NCBI GenBank assembly: GCA_025352325.1
Contig: JANXTR010000023.1
Coordinates: 62,001-126,000 of the forward strand
Origin: Microbacteriaceae bacterium
GTDB taxonomy: Bacteria > Actinomycetota > Actinomycetes > Actinomycetales > Microbacteriaceae
Length of the DNA stretch: 64,000 nt
Direction of reading: 5' to 3'
In this document: positions 62,016-64,000 of the stretch, one piece after another
Layout of the letters: the number at the start of each line of letters is the position of its first letter
How positions within the stretch are numbered: position 1 is the first letter of the stretch
The notes under the pieces: generated by a model
Seen by the model: only the letters and a program-made list of their open reading frames with translations
Database searches by the model: none
Told to the model about the DNA's origin: nothing
Program-made: the position numbers and the translations under genes

Positions 62016-63320
62016 CTATCGGGCGGATGCCGCGGCGATCCCCGGCAGCGCGGTCGCCTTGCTCATGAAGCGGGTGACGTTCTCGTCGACGATGATGTCG
62101 CTCGGCCGCAGCGCACGCGTGAGGTACAGCCCGTCGAGTTCCGTGATCCGACTCAGGGCCACGTAGGTCTGGCCGGGGGCGAAGCTGCGTTCGCCGAGGT
62201 CGACGATGGCGCGCTCGTAGCTCTTGCCCTGCGACTTGTGAATGGTGACGGCCCAGGCCAGTCGCAGTGGGAACTGCGTGAACTCGGCGACGACGTCCTT
62301 GTGCAGGGTCTTCGTGGCGGCGATGTAGCGGTAGCGGTAGCGCTCCCAGGTGACCGGGCGCACCTCGTGGCGTTCGCCGTCGACGTCCACGGTCACGGTG
62401 TCGGCAATCTTCACGACTTCGCCGATGGTCCCGTTCACCCACCGGCCGTCGCCGCCGGTGTCGTTGCGCAGGAACATCACCTGCGCGCCGACCTTCAGCT
62501 CGAGCTTCTCGTCGGCCGGGAAGGTGCGCCCGCCGAACTCGCCGCTCACCTCGGCGACTGCCGAGAGCGCGCGCCCGGGCAGCTTGGCCAGGGCCGCCGC
62601 GTTGATGCGGGTCACGGTGGCATTCGTGGTGGCGAGAGTGATCGCGCCGTCGGAGGGCGCCGGGCGAGCGCCGACCTCGTTCAGCCGTCGCGCCATGTCG
62701 GCGGTCACGACCCCGTGCCGCACCGCGGTGAGCAGCTTCTTGAACTCGAGTTCGTGCTGGCGGTGGATGGTCGCCAGCTCGTAGATCGTCAGATCGGCCT
62801 CGTCCCACACTTGCGCGTCGAAGAACCACATCGAGCGATAGCGGTCGGCGAAGTACGCACGCTCCTCGGGGTCGCCGGGCACCGGCGCCAACTGGAACGG
62901 GTCGCCGAATAGCACCAGCTGGACGCCGCCGAAGGCCTCGTCCTTGCGGGCGCGGGCCTGCCGCAGGGAGCGGTCAATGGCATCCATCAGGTCGGCGTTC
63001 ACCATCGAGACCTCGTCGATCACCAGGGTGTCGATGGCATTCAGGAGTTTGCGCACCTCCGGGCCCTGGTCGATGGCGTGGTCGGCGATGACGCCGATCG
63101 GAAGCCGGAACAGCGAGTGGATGGTCTGACCGCCGACATTGAGTGCGGCGACCCCGGTCGGCGCAGCGATGACGAGGTTCTTGGAGGTGTTCCAGGAGAG
63201 GTGCTCGAGCAGCGTCGACTTGCCGGTGCCCGCACGGCCGGTCACGAAGATGTGCGAACGGGTGTTCTCGATGGCGCCGAACACGGCGTCCTGCTCGGGC
63301 GAGAGCGGGTGCCGGGGCAT
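62016..63320 (-). CDS. PIF1/RecD-like superfamily 1B DNA helicase
   Basis: A 434-residue helicase. Walker A VTGRAGTGKSTLLEHL near residue 26, AAPTGVAALNVGGQTIHSLF (motif Ia) near 54, Walker B VIDEVSMVNADLMD near 98, VLFGDPFQLAPV (motif III) near 140, and the C-terminal LAWAVTIHKSQGKSYERAIV (motif V) near 362 with YVALSRITELDGL (motif VI). The compact size is that of bacterial PIF1-like proteins. It likely acts on forks, G-quadruplexes or R-loops. GGTGAGGGG precedes ATG 63320. Confidence 0.92.
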   Translation of the reverse strand: MPRHPLSPEQDAVFGAIENTRSHIFVTGRAGTGKSTLLEHLSWNTSKNLVIAAPTGVAALNVGGQTIHSLFRLPIGVIADHAIDQGPEVRKLLNAIDTLVIDEVSMVNADLMDAIDRSLRQARARKDEAFGGVQLVLFGDPFQLAPVPGDPEERAYFADRYRSMWFFDAQVWDEADLTIYELATIHRQHELEFKKLLTAVRHGVVTADMARRLNEVGARPAPSDGAITLATTNATVTRINAAALAKLPGRALSAVAEVSGEFGGRTFPADEKLELKVGAQVMFLRNDTGGDGRWVNGTIGEVVKIADTVTVDVDGERHEVRPVTWERYRYRYIAATKTLHKDVVAEFTQFPLRLAWAVTIHKSQGKSYERAIVDLGERSFAPGQTYVALSRITELDGLYLTRALRPSDIIVDENVTRFMSKATALPGIAAASAR

Positions 63321-63336
63321 CCCCTCACCTTAAGCG

Positions 63337-64000
63337 TCAGTCGAGCGGTTCGCCGCGATCGCCTGGCGCATCTTGATGTCGGATCGCGATCTGCTCGTTG
63401 ATGAACGAGAACACGATGGCGGATGCCGTGCCGATGATCGCGACGCCGCCCGCCATGAGCGTCACGGCGATCACCCGCCCGAACACTGTCACCGGGAAGG
63501 TGTCGCCGTAGCCAACCGTTGCCAGGGTCACACAGGCCCACCACACCGCCTGGCCGAAGCTCGTGATGTTCGCTCCCGCAGCTCCCCGTTCGGCCTGCAG
63601 TTCGGCGAGCGCGAGGAAGTAGACGAAGGTCGCTGCGTAGGCAGCGGCGAAGAAGGTGACTTCGAGCCGCACCGCAGCTCCGGTCCGGCTCCGAAAGTAC
63701 GGCAGGGTGCGCGCGATGACCACCAGCCGGAGCGCGCGGAACAGCGGGAAGACGCTCGACAGCATTTCGATGACGTGGGTGGCGACGTAGCGCAGTCGCC
63801 CGCCATGCGGGGTCAGCGCGAGCCGCACGAGGTAGTCGGCGAGGTAGGCGGCCCACGTCACCGCGAGCACGATCGGGATCAGCACGGCCAGCCAGGCCGG
63901 CAGCGGGTCCACCAGCACCGACAACGAGTACGCGACCAGGAAGCCGACTCCCAGCACCACGAGCGGCACGGTCGACGCCCCCCCAGCGTCGGGTCGAGTC
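63337..64000 (-). CDS. Potassium channel protein, 6-TM type (5' end at window edge)
   Basis: The frame is open from the window end, so the N-terminus may be missing; an ATG-type start at 63969 would give 210 residues. The pore sequence TLATVGYGDTFPV near residue 160 is the K+ selectivity filter, framed by two helices (TFFAAAYAATFVYFLALAEL and FGRVIAVTLMAGGVAIIGTA). Upstream segments, with Arg in RALRLVVIARTLPYF, suggest a short voltage-sensor-like half. It reads leftward into the helicase gene, 16 bp apart, so the two may be one transcript. Confidence 0.85.
   Translation of the reverse strand, partial: TRPDAGGASTVPLVVLGVGFLVAYSLSVLVDPLPAWLAVLIPIVLAVTWAAYLADYLVRLALTPHGGRLRYVATHVIEMLSSVFPLFRALRLVVIARTLPYFRSRTGAAVRLEVTFFAAAYAATFVYFLALAELQAERGAAGANITSFGQAVWWACVTLATVGYGDTFPVTVFGRVIAVTLMAGGVAIIGTASAIVFSFINEQIAIRHQDAPGDRGEPLD

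Overview
The window is a high-GC actinobacterial chromosome segment, most probably from a pigmented member of the Microbacteriaceae. The indicators are a DUF3073 gene, an HspR-controlled dnaK operon with HAIR operators, a six-gene C50-carotenoid operon with a split (heterodimeric) lycopene cyclase and a lycopene elongase, and pervasive leaderless promoters (TANNNT placed 6-7 nt before ATG/GTG). No complete insertion sequence, prophage, rRNA operon or CRISPR array is visible.

Bases 1-23,000 hold a dispersed purine supercluster: purM and purF (diverging), purD-purC, purS-purQ, purL and purA. This covers IMP-pathway steps 1, 2, 4, 5 and the SAICAR step plus the first AMP-branch step; purN, purE/K, purB and purH are not in the window. 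Between them lie a flavin monooxygenase, a MarR/VOC-dioxygenase pair with a candidate operator, a GH18-like lipoprotein, an SGNH hydrolase coupled to a P-loop kinase, a chorismate mutase coupled to an SDR, and a DUF559/Vsr-like endonuclease gene bounded by two related 56-bp hairpins.

Bases 23,000-35,400 hold a SpoU-type RNA methyltransferase, an orphan beta-class DNA methyltransferase next to what looks like the stub of a restriction-modification gene, an HAD phosphatase, pyrE, exonuclease III, an AEC transporter, an alpha/beta hydrolase, a DUF6421-like protein, a threonine-aldolase-family PLP enzyme and an acyl-CoA ligase.

Bases 35,400-44,900 form one long leftward run, dnaK-grpE-dnaJ-hspR-RsmC-like methyltransferase-clpB-SDR-OtnK-like kinase, with two HAIR operators ahead of dnaK. 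The ClpB lacks the N-terminal substrate domain. Upstream is a giant cell-wall-anchored adhesin: signal peptide, DUF11-like region, eleven SdrD-type B repeats, LPMTG anchor. It is interrupted by a +1 frameshift.

Bases 51,900-60,000 hold a UMF1-type transporter and the carotenoid locus: idsA-crtB-crtI-crtYe-crtYf-crtEb leftward with 1-nt or 4-nt overlaps (crtYe follows crtI after a 10-nt gap), and idi divergent. Dcd follows. The right end has a tRNA-Gly(CCC) with a duplicated 3' end, an unusual 25-codon small ORF whose end lies inside a long hairpin, a PIF1/RecD-like helicase and a potassium-channel gene cut by the window edge.

A recurring theme is gene decay. Recognisable stubs of an AAA ATPase, a LamG protein, a type IIG restriction-modification protein, an ArsR regulator, an alpha/beta hydrolase and a membrane protein sit between intact housekeeping genes.
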